Positions 1 through 8,971 of a stretch of DNA of 64,000 bases are shown in pieces. The stretch covers positions 141,016 through 205,015 of the IMG/VR virus record IMGVR_UViG_3300036715_000626, one strand, 5' to 3'. Position 1 is the first letter of the stretch. Every line of letters starts with the position of its first letter. The notes under the pieces were generated by a model. That model made no database searches. It worked only from the letters and a program-made list of their open reading frames with translations, and was not told the DNA's origin. Source of the stretch: a virus. The translations under genes and the position numbers were made by a program.

Positions 1-125
1 TTGATAATACTATCTAAGAATTCTGGTACGTGTTTAAGTATGCTTGTAGATGTGCCCTCCGTAACATCTTTGTTTATCTGTGGCGTGTGGTTAAGTACCA
101 TAGCGGAAAATATATCGTTCATCAT
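1..125 (-). CDS. Hypothetical protein, 5' part only
   Basis: This reading frame runs off the left edge of the window, so only about 41 N-terminal residues are visible. Two adjacent ATG codons follow an AAAGGGG ribosome binding site. It lies 7 nt after the stop of the gene at 133-1338, so the two are probably co-transcribed. No domain is recognisable in this fragment. Confidence 0.6.
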   Translation of the reverse strand, partial: MMNDIFSAMVLNHTPQINKDVTEGTSTSILKHVPEFLDSII

Positions 126-132
126 TACCCCT

Positions 133-1338
133 TTAGAAGATTTTAATCGCAGTATTTGCGAATGTTATTAACTTAGATCCAACATCCAATACCGATTTAG
201 TATTGTCTATCTTATTTTTAAACATTAGTGTAGCCATTTCGATTTTAAACTTACTTAATGTTATATGTAGATCTGTCATTCCCTTGCCGTACACTAAATT
301 AGTTTCTACACGTTTTTTATGCATTTCGAGTTCGTGCTTCTCTTTATAGTGTTCCATTTCTAAACGTAACTTCTCACGCTCATACGACATTTTATCATAC
401 TCTAACTTTATTTTAGATAGATCTAATTCAAGTTTACGCACTTCAGCCAATTTAGCAGTATCTCCTTCGGTTATAGCTTGGTCATAAGTTCTGTAAATAC
501 CCATACCGGATAAATCTGATATACCACAACGGTTATCATCTGTCTGATAAGAACCGTTCTTTTTAATCGACATATACCCACCATTGATCTTTGTAGGATC
601 TTTATGCGATAGTATCTTATGTACATCGTTACCAATCTTAATAAAATAAGGTATGGTGTTGTCATTGTCGATTATCTCTAAATAGATAATATTGTTTCCT
701 TCCATGTTTTGTAGTTTGTTGGTAACTGCTTTATCTGTTACCGAATTTGGATGTATTAAACCTGGATTAATGTTACCATTAATTAAGACAATATTAGGAC
801 CTGGTACAAATACGTTTGTGTGTTCGTGAAGCGCCTTCTCGCCTATAAAATTTACTAACCGTAATTGTATCTCTGGTGGTATCCTGTTGCCTTTACGTTC
901 ACCAAGAGTCTTGATGATGTGTTCGGTTACATTATAATCGATATTGATATTATGGGACTCTAGGTAATAATCTATTGCAGATTCTCCTATCGTAGTAGCA
1001 TCGCTTCTAATAGTAAAATACTCTACAATATAAATACCATTAGACACATTGTTTTTACCAAGATGTTTAGCAATCTCAGCATACATTCCATAACCATTTA
1101 AAGTTGTTTTTAATCGAATAGGAAGTACCATGTTATTAGGGTACATTGCATTTACCCCTTTACCCATAGTACTAAATAAGTATTGTGTGTAATCAGGTTT
1201 GTTATAATCTCTATCATTCACTATCATATTGCTACCAGGATTGTAGCCTACAATAGTATTAAATACCATATCATTCTGCGGTGTTTGTTTACTGTGGAAT
1301 ACGATGGGTGGTACAGCAGTTATTATAGTAGAATTCAT
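133..1338 (-). CDS. Hypothetical protein with C-terminal coiled coil
   Basis: The product has 401 residues and I do not recognise its family. The N-terminal 280 residues look globular and lack cysteine clusters or transmembrane segments. Residues about 295-345 are rich in Lys, Glu and Leu with heptad spacing, consistent with a coiled coil. A short mixed hydrophobic tail follows. It has its own putative promoter (1393-1403) just after the hairpin that follows the capsid gene, so it may be expressed separately from capsid. Function is unknown. Confidence 0.75.
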   Translation of the reverse strand: MNSTIITAVPPIVFHSKQTPQNDMVFNTIVGYNPGSNMIVNDRDYNKPDYTQYLFSTMGKGVNAMYPNNMVLPIRLKTTLNGYGMYAEIAKHLGKNNVSNGIYIVEYFTIRSDATTIGESAIDYYLESHNINIDYNVTEHIIKTLGERKGNRIPPEIQLRLVNFIGEKALHEHTNVFVPGPNIVLINGNINPGLIHPNSVTDKAVTNKLQNMEGNNIIYLEIIDNDNTIPYFIKIGNDVHKILSHKDPTKINGGYMSIKKNGSYQTDDNRCGISDLSGMGIYRTYDQAITEGDTAKLAEVRKLELDLSKIKLEYDKMSYEREKLRLEMEHYKEKHELEMHKKRVETNLVYGKGMTDLHITLSKFKIEMATLMFKNKIDNTKSVLDVGSKLITFANTAIKIF

Positions 1339-1392
1339 ATCATGCTCCGAAAGGAAGGTTAATTTAGAATTTACATTCTAAACACTTATATT

Positions 1393-1403
1393 AATAATAT
1401 ATG
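1393..1403 (-). promoter_or_regulatory. Putative phage promoter, TATATTAT class
   Basis: On the minus strand this reads CATATATTATT, about 55 nt upstream of the start at 1338 and after the hairpin at 1444-1474. The same core recurs upstream of about nine other minus-strand genes here. Confidence 0.5.
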
Positions 1404-1443
1404 TTTATAGAATATTGATATTCTGAATAGACGTCAATTACCA

Positions 1444-1474
1444 GATACACTACAGCGGTATGCTGTAGTGTATC
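1444..1474 (-). terminator. Hairpin after the capsid gene
   Basis: A perfect 13-bp stem (GATACACTACAGC and its complement) encloses a 5-nt loop. It starts 13 nt past the capsid stop. Unlike most hairpins in this window it lacks a clear T-run, so it may terminate weakly or act as an RNA end-protecting or processing stem. Confidence 0.5.
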
Positions 1475-1486
1475 GTAGTGGTACTG

Positions 1487-3643
1487 TTAGACAGTGTGCA
1501 TGTTGATGGCAAGTTTGCCAAGAGCAAGGTTAAGGTTAGCAACAGTGATCTGTGCAAGGACCGGAAGGTTGATGATGTGCATGTAACGAGGGATATTGTG
1601 GAATTCACGAATAACCGCTCCACCATTAGAACGAACTACGTCAGTAGTAATCGTTGGCGCCCACAAGAAGTTACCGAAGTTCAATGGGTTAATCACTGAA
1701 TTTTTCTCAGCATCATCGACAACGAATGTGATGAAGATTTTACCAGAAACAAGTTTGTTAGGTGTACTAACAACAGTAACTTCGAATTCTTCACCGATGT
1801 TCAAACGACTTGAATCAGATGTCAAGTATTGTTTAAGGTGTGGGTCTGTACCGATAACAACACCGATTTTACCGCCAAGGTTACCACGCATAACTTCATG
1901 AGCAACATTGTAGTTACTAGAAACGTACATGCTAAGTACTTCTTCACGGATTTTGTTTACCAATGCAGCACGGATGTCATTGTAACGTTCATTAGATTTG
2001 ATACTATCAACAGATGTACCAAGGTCTACAGAGAACTCATGGTAGTAAGGGTTAACCAAGTAACCACCAGCACCGACAAGTTTAACGTCAGCAGCAGCAC
2101 CAGAACTAATCACTTGGCTCAATGTACCAGCGTAGTTAGTAAGTGTTTGAACTGCAGAAACGTTTGCACGAATACCAGCTGTTTGAATTTGGCTTGTCAA
2201 TTTAGAAGCATCGTTATCGACACCACCAGCATTGTTAACCGGAGAAAGAACAGTGATACCAGAACGGTAGTTAACGTTGTAAACTTGAACATATTTGTCG
2301 TTAGTTACAAGCAATCCACGAGTACGCAAGTTGCTGTTAGTACGCCATGCATCAAGAGTATAACCAAGGAATGAACCAGTGTTGAATACCGCAGCGATTG
2401 CGATGTAGTCAGCGTTAGTAGACGGAAGAACGTCTCCAGCAGCATTTTTGATTTCAACGATTTCGAACGCAGAACCATATACAGAAATATCACCAACTTG
2501 AACGTTAGCATCACCGTGTAGTTTCATTTTCAAACGTACAGTGTGGTTGTTAGCAAGACTACCAAGAATAGTAGACGCAGCGCCATTAGCCATAGTTGTA
2601 GTATCTGTGTTAACAATGATTGAATCGCTGTCGAAAGACAATGTCATTGTTTTGAAGTTACCTTGTAGTTGACCAACAAAGTTAGCACCAGGGAATGCAG
2701 AAACAGTCATACGGAAAGTTTCGGTTACAAGTGATTGACCGCTGCCTTCAGTAAGTGTGAAATACACTTTGTCAAGGTTGATGCTGTGGTCGATTGCATC
2801 AGTTGAATCCATTACACCTTTTGCAAGCATAGCCGGAGTTTGTGAAATACCAAGAAGGTTAACAGTTTTACCGATAGCCAAAGGTGCAGTTGTGAAAGTT
2901 TCACCATTTGCAGTAACGCTTGTATCTTGATTCGCGACAAAGAATGCAGAAGAATCTGTAGTTTTTACTGGAATAAGACGGTTTTTGTCTGTACCGAACA
3001 ATGTGTTATCATAGATCGCTTTAACAACCGGAGTACGTTGGAACTTAGCTGCATTAGAAGCACCAGAAGCGCTACGCTCGAAGTCAGTATAGATAGACGT
3101 AAATTCAACGTCAACAGAAATACCAGAAACAGTTGGATCGATAACGATAGTTGGGAAGAATGCTTCACCGAATGTATCTTGACGAGCAGCACCTGCATTG
3201 AAAACGATAGAGTAGTAAAGGGCATTGTTAACCGCTTGACCATCAAAAGCTTCGGTAGATAGCATATCAGATTGAACAACATCACCATAACCAAGTGATT
3301 CAGCGCTTACTTGTGTAGAACCAGCTGGCGCAGTTACTTCACGAAGTGGAGCACTCATGTACGACTTAGGATCAACTGCAAGTTTAGCGATCATCATAGC
3401 CGCTTGACGTTGAGTACCTGAAAGTTTGAAATCTTCATTACCAGCTGAAAGCATAGTGATTGAACGATCAATCGCTTCAGAAAGAGAATCAGATGCTACT
3501 TGAGCATGACTACGAGTCGCTTCATCAAGACCTTCTGCTCCAAGAGCAAGACCTGTAATTTCTTTACGACCATCAAGGCCACTAGCGGTAATAGTTTGTT
3601 TGGTTGATTTAAGCAAATCACCAACGAATGACTTAAGATTCAT
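1487..3643 (-). CDS. Major capsid protein, phiKZ-like
   Basis: The 718-residue product matches the size and look of phiKZ-type HK97-fold major capsid proteins (about 700-750 residues). The segment around residues 150-170 (ARQDTFGEAFFPTIVIDP) is characteristic of that family as I know it. The N-terminal 100 residues are helical and charged, as expected for a region removed during maturation. A SAE tripeptide near residue 115 fits the (S/A/G)-x-E cleavage rule of phiKZ-like head proteases, which is inference. The gene has a strong GGAG ribosome binding site, is less AT-rich than its neighbours and is followed by a hairpin, all fitting high late expression. Confidence 0.85.
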   Translation of the reverse strand: MNLKSFVGDLLKSTKQTITASGLDGRKEITGLALGAEGLDEATRSHAQVASDSLSEAIDRSITMLSAGNEDFKLSGTQRQAAMMIAKLAVDPKSYMSAPLREVTAPAGSTQVSAESLGYGDVVQSDMLSTEAFDGQAVNNALYYSIVFNAGAARQDTFGEAFFPTIVIDPTVSGISVDVEFTSIYTDFERSASGASNAAKFQRTPVVKAIYDNTLFGTDKNRLIPVKTTDSSAFFVANQDTSVTANGETFTTAPLAIGKTVNLLGISQTPAMLAKGVMDSTDAIDHSINLDKVYFTLTEGSGQSLVTETFRMTVSAFPGANFVGQLQGNFKTMTLSFDSDSIIVNTDTTTMANGAASTILGSLANNHTVRLKMKLHGDANVQVGDISVYGSAFEIVEIKNAAGDVLPSTNADYIAIAAVFNTGSFLGYTLDAWRTNSNLRTRGLLVTNDKYVQVYNVNYRSGITVLSPVNNAGGVDNDASKLTSQIQTAGIRANVSAVQTLTNYAGTLSQVISSGAAADVKLVGAGGYLVNPYYHEFSVDLGTSVDSIKSNERYNDIRAALVNKIREEVLSMYVSSNYNVAHEVMRGNLGGKIGVVIGTDPHLKQYLTSDSSRLNIGEEFEVTVVSTPNKLVSGKIFITFVVDDAEKNSVINPLNFGNFLWAPTITTDVVRSNGGAVIREFHNIPRYMHIINLPVLAQITVANLNLALGKLAINMHTV

Positions 3644-3669
3644 AGGAGTCCTTTTTGTTTTTTATAATT

Positions 3670-4305
3670 TTACGATCGAATAAAAGATTTAAAAAGATCT
3701 GTTTGATAAACAGTCTCTTCCCCGAAGGCATTAAACACACAATCCATTAACTTGTTTAAAAAATAAACTTTAAAGGCATTACTGTTGTAAACCAAAAAGT
3801 TGGTAAACCCGCTATGAAGAATAACAAATACAGTATTATCAGTTACTTGGAACTCAAATACTTTTTTGTAGCTATCATCTTCACTCAGTATAATAGCATT
3901 AATATCAACGTCTCGGTTACTATAGAATGTTATAAAGTCATTAATACTGTAACTTGTATAAAGTTCTGCTGCGTAAGATAACTCATCTGTGATATACATA
4001 CCTAGACCTCTGTCACGCACAGAGTAGTCCGATTTACTAGGAAGGATGTGATCTCGTAACATTATATTAGCGAGTTTGAGATCAATAAGATCCGTTTTTG
4101 AGACACGCTCTAAAAACATAGCGTTTAGTAATTTAACGTTTTCGCTATTACTAAGAGTGCTAGTTTCAACAGAAGTAATTTTATCCAGTTGTTCAAATGT
4201 GATGCCTACAGCAGGTAGGGTTTTTGCTAAATAATCAGGTATCATCGCAACACTAACTGGTTTAGTGTTTTTATATTGCATACCTTTAGTAACACTCTCG
4301 GTCAT
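3670..4305 (-). CDS. Hypothetical protein upstream of capsid
   Basis: The 211-residue product has no motif I recognise, no transmembrane segment and no signal peptide. It ends 26 nt before the capsid start and is read in the same direction, so it is probably in the same transcript. Its position suggests a head-related role, but nothing in the sequence proves it. It is divergent from the helicase gene, with a 78-nt gap between them. Confidence 0.7.
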   Translation of the reverse strand: MTESVTKGMQYKNTKPVSVAMIPDYLAKTLPAVGITFEQLDKITSVETSTLSNSENVKLLNAMFLERVSKTDLIDLKLANIMLRDHILPSKSDYSVRDRGLGMYITDELSYAAELYTSYSINDFITFYSNRDVDINAIILSEDDSYKKVFEFQVTDNTVFVILHSGFTNFLVYNSNAFKVYFLNKLMDCVFNAFGEETVYQTDLFKSFIRS

Positions 4306-4383
4306 ATTGGCTCCTAAAACATAATTTCAATTAAAGTTTCTATTCTATGCTATTATATAGACAAGAACGAGCAAGGATACTTT

Positions 4384-5895
4384 ATGAATAAACTCGATAT
4401 ACTATTAAAATGTATTATGTTGTTATTCCGAGAACGAGAATTAGAGAACAGCAGTGATGACTCACGTGACCTTGTGAAGACCATTTTAACAACATTTAAA
4501 TATGTAAGAGGTAAATCAGTTATTGGCGGAGAGACTACTTTATTAGAAGACTTGAAGCATTTCATCACGGATATGATTAACAATCCTGATGGACATGATA
4601 AAATAACCATTCTTCAATCTTTAGAGATTATACTTAAAGATAAAGAAGCGGTCTTTAAAACATTAGAGAAATCTATATCGCCAGATATGTCAGTAGCAAG
4701 TATTAAACGTAATGTGGTAACACTCCGTAACACATTAAACAACTACTATACTGAGCACGAGATAACTAATCTTATAACAAGAGCTAACTATGCGTTAACA
4801 ACCGGTAAGTTTGACGATGGTGAAAACGTTCGTGACTACACAGCTAAGTTGGTAAGTAACTTAGAAGCTCTTAATGTATTATCAGTAACTAAAGATCCTG
4901 GTATTGTGGATGAATTAGATATTTCTGATCATGAGAATATGTCTAAAGTACTTAAGAAAGCTAAGAACAATGCTTTGGGTGGTGGTAAGTTAATAACAGG
5001 TTGGAAAGAAATCAATGCCATGACACAAGGCGGTTTTAGAAGGGGAGAGTGTGTTGTAATTAACGCACTGCAGCACAAGTATAAGTCTGGATTTACACAG
5101 AGTTTATTTATGCAGCTTGCTTCTAGAAACGTTCCTATTATGGATGACGTTAGTAAGAAGCCACTTATTATTTATATTAGTTTTGAAGATGATACCGAAG
5201 TATATACTTCGTTTATGTATAAGTATCTTTACTATAATGAAAATAAAGTTATGCCTGATATGTCACTGGTTACTGAAGGTGACATTGCTAAGTATATATC
5301 TGAACGTCTGTGTAAGACTGGTTACCACGTTAAGATTATGCGTGTTAATCCGTCCGAGTGGACTATTAAGCATATGTTTAATAAGATTATTAAATACGAA
5401 GCAGAGGGTTATGAGATACATGCAGTGTTAGCAGACTATCTTGCTAAATTACCTACTATTGGTTGTACTAATACAGGTCCTGGTGGAACTGAAGTTAGGG
5501 ATTTGTTTAACAGATCTCGTAACTTCTTTGGTAGTAGACGTATTTTGTTTATAACACCACACCAAATGAGCACGGAAGCTAAACAGCTTATTCGTAACGG
5601 GGTACCTGATGCTAACTTCGTTAAAGAAGTAGCTGGTAAAGGTTATACGGAGTTATCTAAACAGATCGACCAAGTAGTTGACTTAGAATTATACATACAC
5701 ATTGCAAGTATTAACCGGAAACCACATCTTACGATATTCCGTGGTAAGCATCGTGTGGATAGTATTCTGGATGAAGATAAGTTCTATGCTGTATTACCAT
5801 TCCCTTACAAAGCTCCTATTCTTGAGAATCTTGACGAACCTGATACGGGAGATATTCTTAGTGAAAAGGGTCTTAGTGATGATATGGATTTCTAA
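4384..5895 (+). CDS. DnaB-like replicative helicase, divergent
   Basis: The 503-residue product has an N-terminal helical region (to about 195) and a RecA-like core starting at a glycine-rich GGGKLITGW, as in DnaB and phage replicative helicases. The P-loop is degenerate. Residues 228-235 read ALQHKYKS, keeping the Lys-Ser but replacing the glycines that normally precede it. A Walker B-like strand (LIIYISFED, about residue 262) and a later VLADYLAKL segment follow the usual order. It probably unwinds DNA ahead of the phage polymerase. It leads the plus-strand pair with the small membrane protein at 5905. Confidence 0.7.
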   Translation: MNKLDILLKCIMLLFRERELENSSDDSRDLVKTILTTFKYVRGKSVIGGETTLLEDLKHFITDMINNPDGHDKITILQSLEIILKDKEAVFKTLEKSISPDMSVASIKRNVVTLRNTLNNYYTEHEITNLITRANYALTTGKFDDGENVRDYTAKLVSNLEALNVLSVTKDPGIVDELDISDHENMSKVLKKAKNNALGGGKLITGWKEINAMTQGGFRRGECVVINALQHKYKSGFTQSLFMQLASRNVPIMDDVSKKPLIIYISFEDDTEVYTSFMYKYLYYNENKVMPDMSLVTEGDIAKYISERLCKTGYHVKIMRVNPSEWTIKHMFNKIIKYEAEGYEIHAVLADYLAKLPTIGCTNTGPGGTEVRDLFNRSRNFFGSRRILFITPHQMSTEAKQLIRNGVPDANFVKEVAGKGYTELSKQIDQVVDLELYIHIASINRKPHLTIFRGKHRVDSILDEDKFYAVLPFPYKAPILENLDEPDTGDILSEKGLSDDMDF

Positions 5896-5904
5896 AGGAG
5901 TTGT

Positions 5905-6078
5905 ATGTTAGTAGAATTGTATAAGATACTTATGGTTATCACTATTGTAAGTTTTCTTGCAGTAGGTCTTGTTAAAGATGAAGGCGGTATGCTAGGTGGG
6001 TTAAATCAGTTTATATGGTTTATCATATGGTTAATCCTTAACCTAGTTATGTGGTTGTTATACTTTGCTTTAAAATAA
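5905..6078 (+). CDS. Small membrane protein, two hydrophobic segments
   Basis: A 57-residue frame starts 9 nt after the helicase stop behind a perfect AAGGAG ribosome binding site. It has two hydrophobic stretches, about residues 7-23 and 36-56, separated by a short charged loop (KDEGG). Size and topology would suit a small holin-like or membrane-anchoring protein, but its place next to the helicase argues against assuming lysis. It ends at a bidirectional terminator. Confidence 0.6.
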   Translation: MLVELYKILMVITIVSFLAVGLVKDEGGMLGGLNQFIWFIIWLILNLVMWLLYFALK

Positions 6079-6088
6079 AAAAAATAAT

Positions 6089-6117
6089 ACACTAGACAGT
6101 CATTGACTGTCTAGTGT
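6089..6117 (-). terminator. Bidirectional intrinsic terminator
   Basis: A 14-bp perfect stem (ACACTAGACAGTCA) has almost no loop. On the minus strand it is followed by ATTATTTTTTTTATTTT. It sits between the convergent genes ending at 6078 and 6124. Confidence 0.8.
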
Positions 6118-6123
6118 TGTACT

Positions 6124-6891
6124 TTAACTATCGAAGATAGTTTGGCATAATGTTTTTAACAAGATACTACCAACAGTCATAATATCATCCTGAAGTTCTT
6201 CTGGTACGTTAAACATAAGACGTAGTATACCAAGATCAATATTAACACCATCGTTACCCTGAATTTCATATTTAATAACATTACGATTAACCGTGTTTAG
6301 CATATTATTGTAAACAGTGGCTGCGTCAATAAGTCGGCCTATCGTTTTATCTTCGATATTAGTGATCAGACATTTAGTCAAAATTGATTTTTCATAATCA
6401 GTACATGATGTAAGTATGCTGTCCGTTAAGTAACTTGATCCGGCAATCAGTATTAAATACTTAGGTGGTTTTTCTCTGTAGGTAACGCAGACATCTTCCA
6501 TCACTTGTTCTGTAGTCTGTTTACCAGCGGACATAAGATATTCTCCGTCGATACTTCGACTAAGTTTGTCAATATACTTTTCAAACTCTAGTTTACAACT
6601 TAATGGTAACAGAGTTCTTCCAAAACGATTACCCATTCGGTCTAGTGAGGTATCACGCATTACCCCAAGACAATTATACATAACACGATAGCCAGAACCA
6701 GTACTAAGATTAGCTTCGTGAACTTGGTCTTGGTTAAGCATTGTTGTGAACTCAACAAGAATGTATGTTTCATCTGTTCCTGGATAAACCTGATAGGTCC
6801 CGTGTGCCACAACCAAACCAACACCGCGTAATATATCGTAAACTTTTGCGTCATGCGCTAACCACAATGGTATTATTTTTTCTTCATGCAT
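6124..6891 (-). CDS. Hypothetical protein
   Basis: The product has 255 residues and no family I recognise. An upstream in-frame ATG at 6939 would overlap the preceding gene by 32 nt. I prefer the ATG at 6891, which follows an AAGGAATAAATACT ribosome binding region. There is no signal peptide, membrane segment or cysteine motif. It is the last gene of a two-gene unit with the exported protein at 6908 and ends just before a strong terminator. Confidence 0.65.
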   Translation of the reverse strand: MHEEKIIPLWLAHDAKVYDILRGVGLVVAHGTYQVYPGTDETYILVEFTTMLNQDQVHEANLSTGSGYRVMYNCLGVMRDTSLDRMGNRFGRTLLPLSCKLEFEKYIDKLSRSIDGEYLMSAGKQTTEQVMEDVCVTYREKPPKYLILIAGSSYLTDSILTSCTDYEKSILTKCLITNIEDKTIGRLIDAATVYNNMLNTVNRNVIKYEIQGNDGVNIDLGILRLMFNVPEELQDDIMTVGSILLKTLCQTIFDS

Positions 6892-6907
6892 AGTATTTAT
6901 TCCTTTT

Positions 6908-7237
6908 TTAATCTTTATCATCAGTAGGAACTTTGCCATAAAGTTCTGTACATTTCCATACTTCAGGTTTTATAGTAGATGTACCGAATACAATGCTACC
7001 ATCATTCTTAAGACCGATAACGATCTTTTCTTTAAATCCGTTTACTCCTGTAAACAGATTTAGTTTACGGTCGTAAGTTAAATCAATATCATCACCGATG
7101 ATGTGATTTTTGTCTTTAAGGTATATATATACCTCACCTTTGTTATCCGGACTCACACAGCTATAGTGTGAGTGTGTTTTTAAAGGACTCGCTGTTAACA
7201 ACGAGAACGTGATCAGCAAGATAGCCGCAACTTTCAT
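6908..7237 (-). CDS. Small exported protein
   Basis: The 109-residue product begins with a classic signal peptide: MK followed by a hydrophobic core to about residue 16. The mature part has two cysteines, near residues 27 and 95, that could form a periplasmic disulfide. There is no lipobox. It probably acts in the periplasm or is a membrane-associated envelope factor. It is divergent from the M15 peptidase, with a promoter-like element between them. The family is unknown. Confidence 0.65.
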   Translation of the reverse strand: MKVAAILLITFSLLTASPLKTHSHYSCVSPDNKGEVYIYLKDKNHIIGDDIDLTYDRKLNLFTGVNGFKEKIVIGLKNDGSIVFGTSTIKPEVWKCTELYGKVPTDDKD

Positions 7238-7268
7238 ATGAACTCCTCTCTTATTTGGATCTACTTAT

Positions 7269-7276
7269 ATAATATA
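7269..7276 (-). promoter_or_regulatory. Putative phage promoter, TATATTAT class
   Basis: An exact TATATTAT on the minus strand lies about 32 nt upstream of the start at 7237, in the divergent gap 7238-7336. Confidence 0.45.
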
Positions 7277-7336
7277 AGGGTGTAAAAAAATAAGAATGTC
7301 TAATAAACTTTCTTGATAATAATATAAAGGACTACT

Positions 7337-7858
7337 ATGCCATACGTAAACTTACGTTTGTCTACTAATTTTACATTAGACGAACTTACTGATTCTGCTA
7401 ACCATCCCGATCTTGTACCTGGTAACAGAGCAGAAATTGCTTCTAAACCAGAGCTAATTAAAAACATAACTGATCTAGCAGTACATGTATTACAACCACT
7501 TCATGATGCGTTATCAAAACATTTTGGTAAAACGGTATCGGTGTTCGTATCGTCTGGATACCGTGGAACCGTTTTAAATGTAAAAGTAGGTGGAAGTCCT
7601 ACTGGAGCACACCCGCGTGGTCACGGAGCTGATATTAATGTACATGAGTTTAGTGTCGATGATTTGTTTCAGTTTATTAAAGATAACTTGAATATCTTTA
7701 ATGGTTGGTTAGATAAATGTATCATCGAGAAAGTTGGTGATAAAGAATGGATACATATTTCTGCAGATATTCCAGAGAATGCTCGATGTGAGTTCTATAC
7801 CACTAATGATGGTAAGAAATATGACCTAGTGTATAAAGGTCTTGTCGCTAAGAAATAA
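7337..7858 (+). CDS. M15 family peptidase (endolysin or envelope peptidase)
   Basis: The 173-residue product carries the zinc ligands of D,D- or L,D-carboxypeptidase-like M15 enzymes. These are H92-x-x-G-x-G-A-D99 (HPRGHGAD) and a second histidine in EWIHIS (H140). An SSGYRG segment before them is typical of the fold. It has no signal peptide, so export would need a holin or virion delivery. It is convergent with two other cell-wall enzymes, a permuted NlpC/P60-like protein and a GH108 muramidase. It probably cleaves peptidoglycan cross-links during lysis or entry. Confidence 0.8.
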   Translation: MPYVNLRLSTNFTLDELTDSANHPDLVPGNRAEIASKPELIKNITDLAVHVLQPLHDALSKHFGKTVSVFVSSGYRGTVLNVKVGGSPTGAHPRGHGADINVHEFSVDDLFQFIKDNLNIFNGWLDKCIIEKVGDKEWIHISADIPENARCEFYTTNDGKKYDLVYKGLVAKK

Positions 7859-7888
7859 GATACAGTACTCCATATGGAGTACTGTATC
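7859..7888. terminator. Bidirectional intrinsic terminator
   Basis: A perfect 30-nt palindrome centred on CATATG starts right at the peptidase stop. It has T-rich tails on both strands (TATTATTTTT on plus, CTTATTTCTT on minus) and serves the convergent genes ending at 7858 and 7891. Confidence 0.8.
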
Positions 7889-7890
7889 TA

Positions 7891-8337
7891 TTATTTTTCG
7901 TTAAATGTGTATTGTAACAATTTCAATAAGTCTTCCGGAGAGAACTTATTGGGAACATAATATCCATGTATTACTTCAGCCTTTAATAAGGCAGCTAATA
8001 CAAACTCACTGCAGAACCATTTAGAAGTACTTTGGTGTCCGGCATTAATAATCTGCGATAAGAAGATACCAGACCAATCATAATCACAACCAAGTTCATC
8101 CTCACAGTATTCTAGTATGTTCTCTAATTCTTCATCAGTAACTGATATAGGAAATAACTCGTAATCAGTTATTACAATATCAACTGTCTTACGTGTTCCT
8201 TTAAATGGAACCGCACCATACATAATTCCTTCTATCAAGAACTCTACGTGAGAAGTAGTTCCTTTAGTCCAGAATCTAATAAGTGTATCTAATAGATTAC
8301 CTTTAGCAGTATAGAATGCTATATGGATAGTTCGCAT
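7891..8337 (-). CDS. Permuted NlpC/P60-like (YiiX/LRAT-type) hydrolase
   Basis: The 148-residue product has the circularly permuted papain-like arrangement. A catalytic histidine comes early in TSHVEF (H30) and the nucleophilic cysteine later in KWFCSEFV (C109). Such enzymes hydrolyse amide or thioester bonds in peptidoglycan or lipids. There is no signal peptide. It begins 1 nt after the muramidase stop, so the two are co-translated and probably act together on the host envelope. An alternative role is processing of virion or host proteins. Confidence 0.7.
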   Translation of the reverse strand: MRTIHIAFYTAKGNLLDTLIRFWTKGTTSHVEFLIEGIMYGAVPFKGTRKTVDIVITDYELFPISVTDEELENILEYCEDELGCDYDWSGIFLSQIINAGHQSTSKWFCSEFVLAALLKAEVIHGYYVPNKFSPEDLLKLLQYTFNEK

Positions 8338-8338
8338 A

Positions 8339-8911
8339 TTAAGCTCTTTGTGCTCTGGTTATCCAGCCATCTAAGAATTCTGCTTGAGAGGGGTCGTTGA
8401 TAACTATCTTTTTAACAAAAGATACTCTTGATTTTCTAAGATCGTTAAGGAGACCTACTTGATCAGGATACGCGTTTATTTTCTTAACTGTGTTAGGACC
8501 AATATCACCGTCTACTACAGAGCCTACAAGAATCTGGATAGCTTTAGCTGGATAGCCTTCACCCGAGTTTACTTCCCAATCATAAAGGGTGTTAGCTATG
8601 TCTTGAGATACAATAAGATCGCCACAGATGGTATCCCAGAAGTTAACTTTATAAAAAGCTGTTACTAATTCATCTAGTCTAGGAATTTTAGCTAGATAGG
8701 TATCAATAATTTTCCAGTTATCTTTGGCATGTAGGTCTTGTGGGAAACCAGGTAAAGTTTTAGCTCCGTCTATGAGTACCCAGCCAGACCATTTAGGCCA
8801 GTTAACTCTAGATATACCATCGTAGGTTTCTTTACCTTTATCATTAGGGTTATTAGAATACCCACCTTCATTACCACCTGTTTTCTTTTTAGCTATTACA
8901 AATTCCGCCAT
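8339..8911 (-). CDS. GH108 N-acetylmuramidase (endolysin)
   Basis: The 190-residue product matches the glycosyl hydrolase 108 family. The N-terminal NEGGYSNNPNDKGKETYDGIS block contains the catalytic glutamate (E15). The C-terminal part has the family's usual peptidoglycan-binding 3 region, with VDGDIGPNT near residue 133. It cleaves the glycan strand of peptidoglycan. There is no signal peptide, so it should need a holin. It forms a lysis cassette with the neighbouring cysteine hydrolase. Confidence 0.85.
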   Translation of the reverse strand: MAEFVIAKKKTGGNEGGYSNNPNDKGKETYDGISRVNWPKWSGWVLIDGAKTLPGFPQDLHAKDNWKIIDTYLAKIPRLDELVTAFYKVNFWDTICGDLIVSQDIANTLYDWEVNSGEGYPAKAIQILVGSVVDGDIGPNTVKKINAYPDQVGLLNDLRKSRVSFVKKIVINDPSQAEFLDGWITRAQRA

Positions 8912-8931
8912 TTTAGTTCCTTTAAATAAAT

Positions 8932-8961
8932 AAGTAACGTAGTCAAATGACTACGTTACTT
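8932..8961 (-). terminator. Intrinsic terminator of the tail-fibre unit
   Basis: A 14-bp perfect stem (AAGTAACGTAGTCA) with a 2-nt loop is followed on the minus strand by ATTTATTTAAAGG. It starts about 10 nt after the TGA that ends the in-frame extension at 8972, the usual stop-to-terminator spacing in this genome. Confidence 0.75.
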
Positions 8962-8971
8962 AGAAAAGTTA

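Noticed and set aside
1829-2374. Plus-strand 181-residue open frame opposite the capsid gene
   Set aside because: It is a shadow of the capsid gene, in which codon use keeps stops out of the antisense frame; no ribosome binding site or domain.
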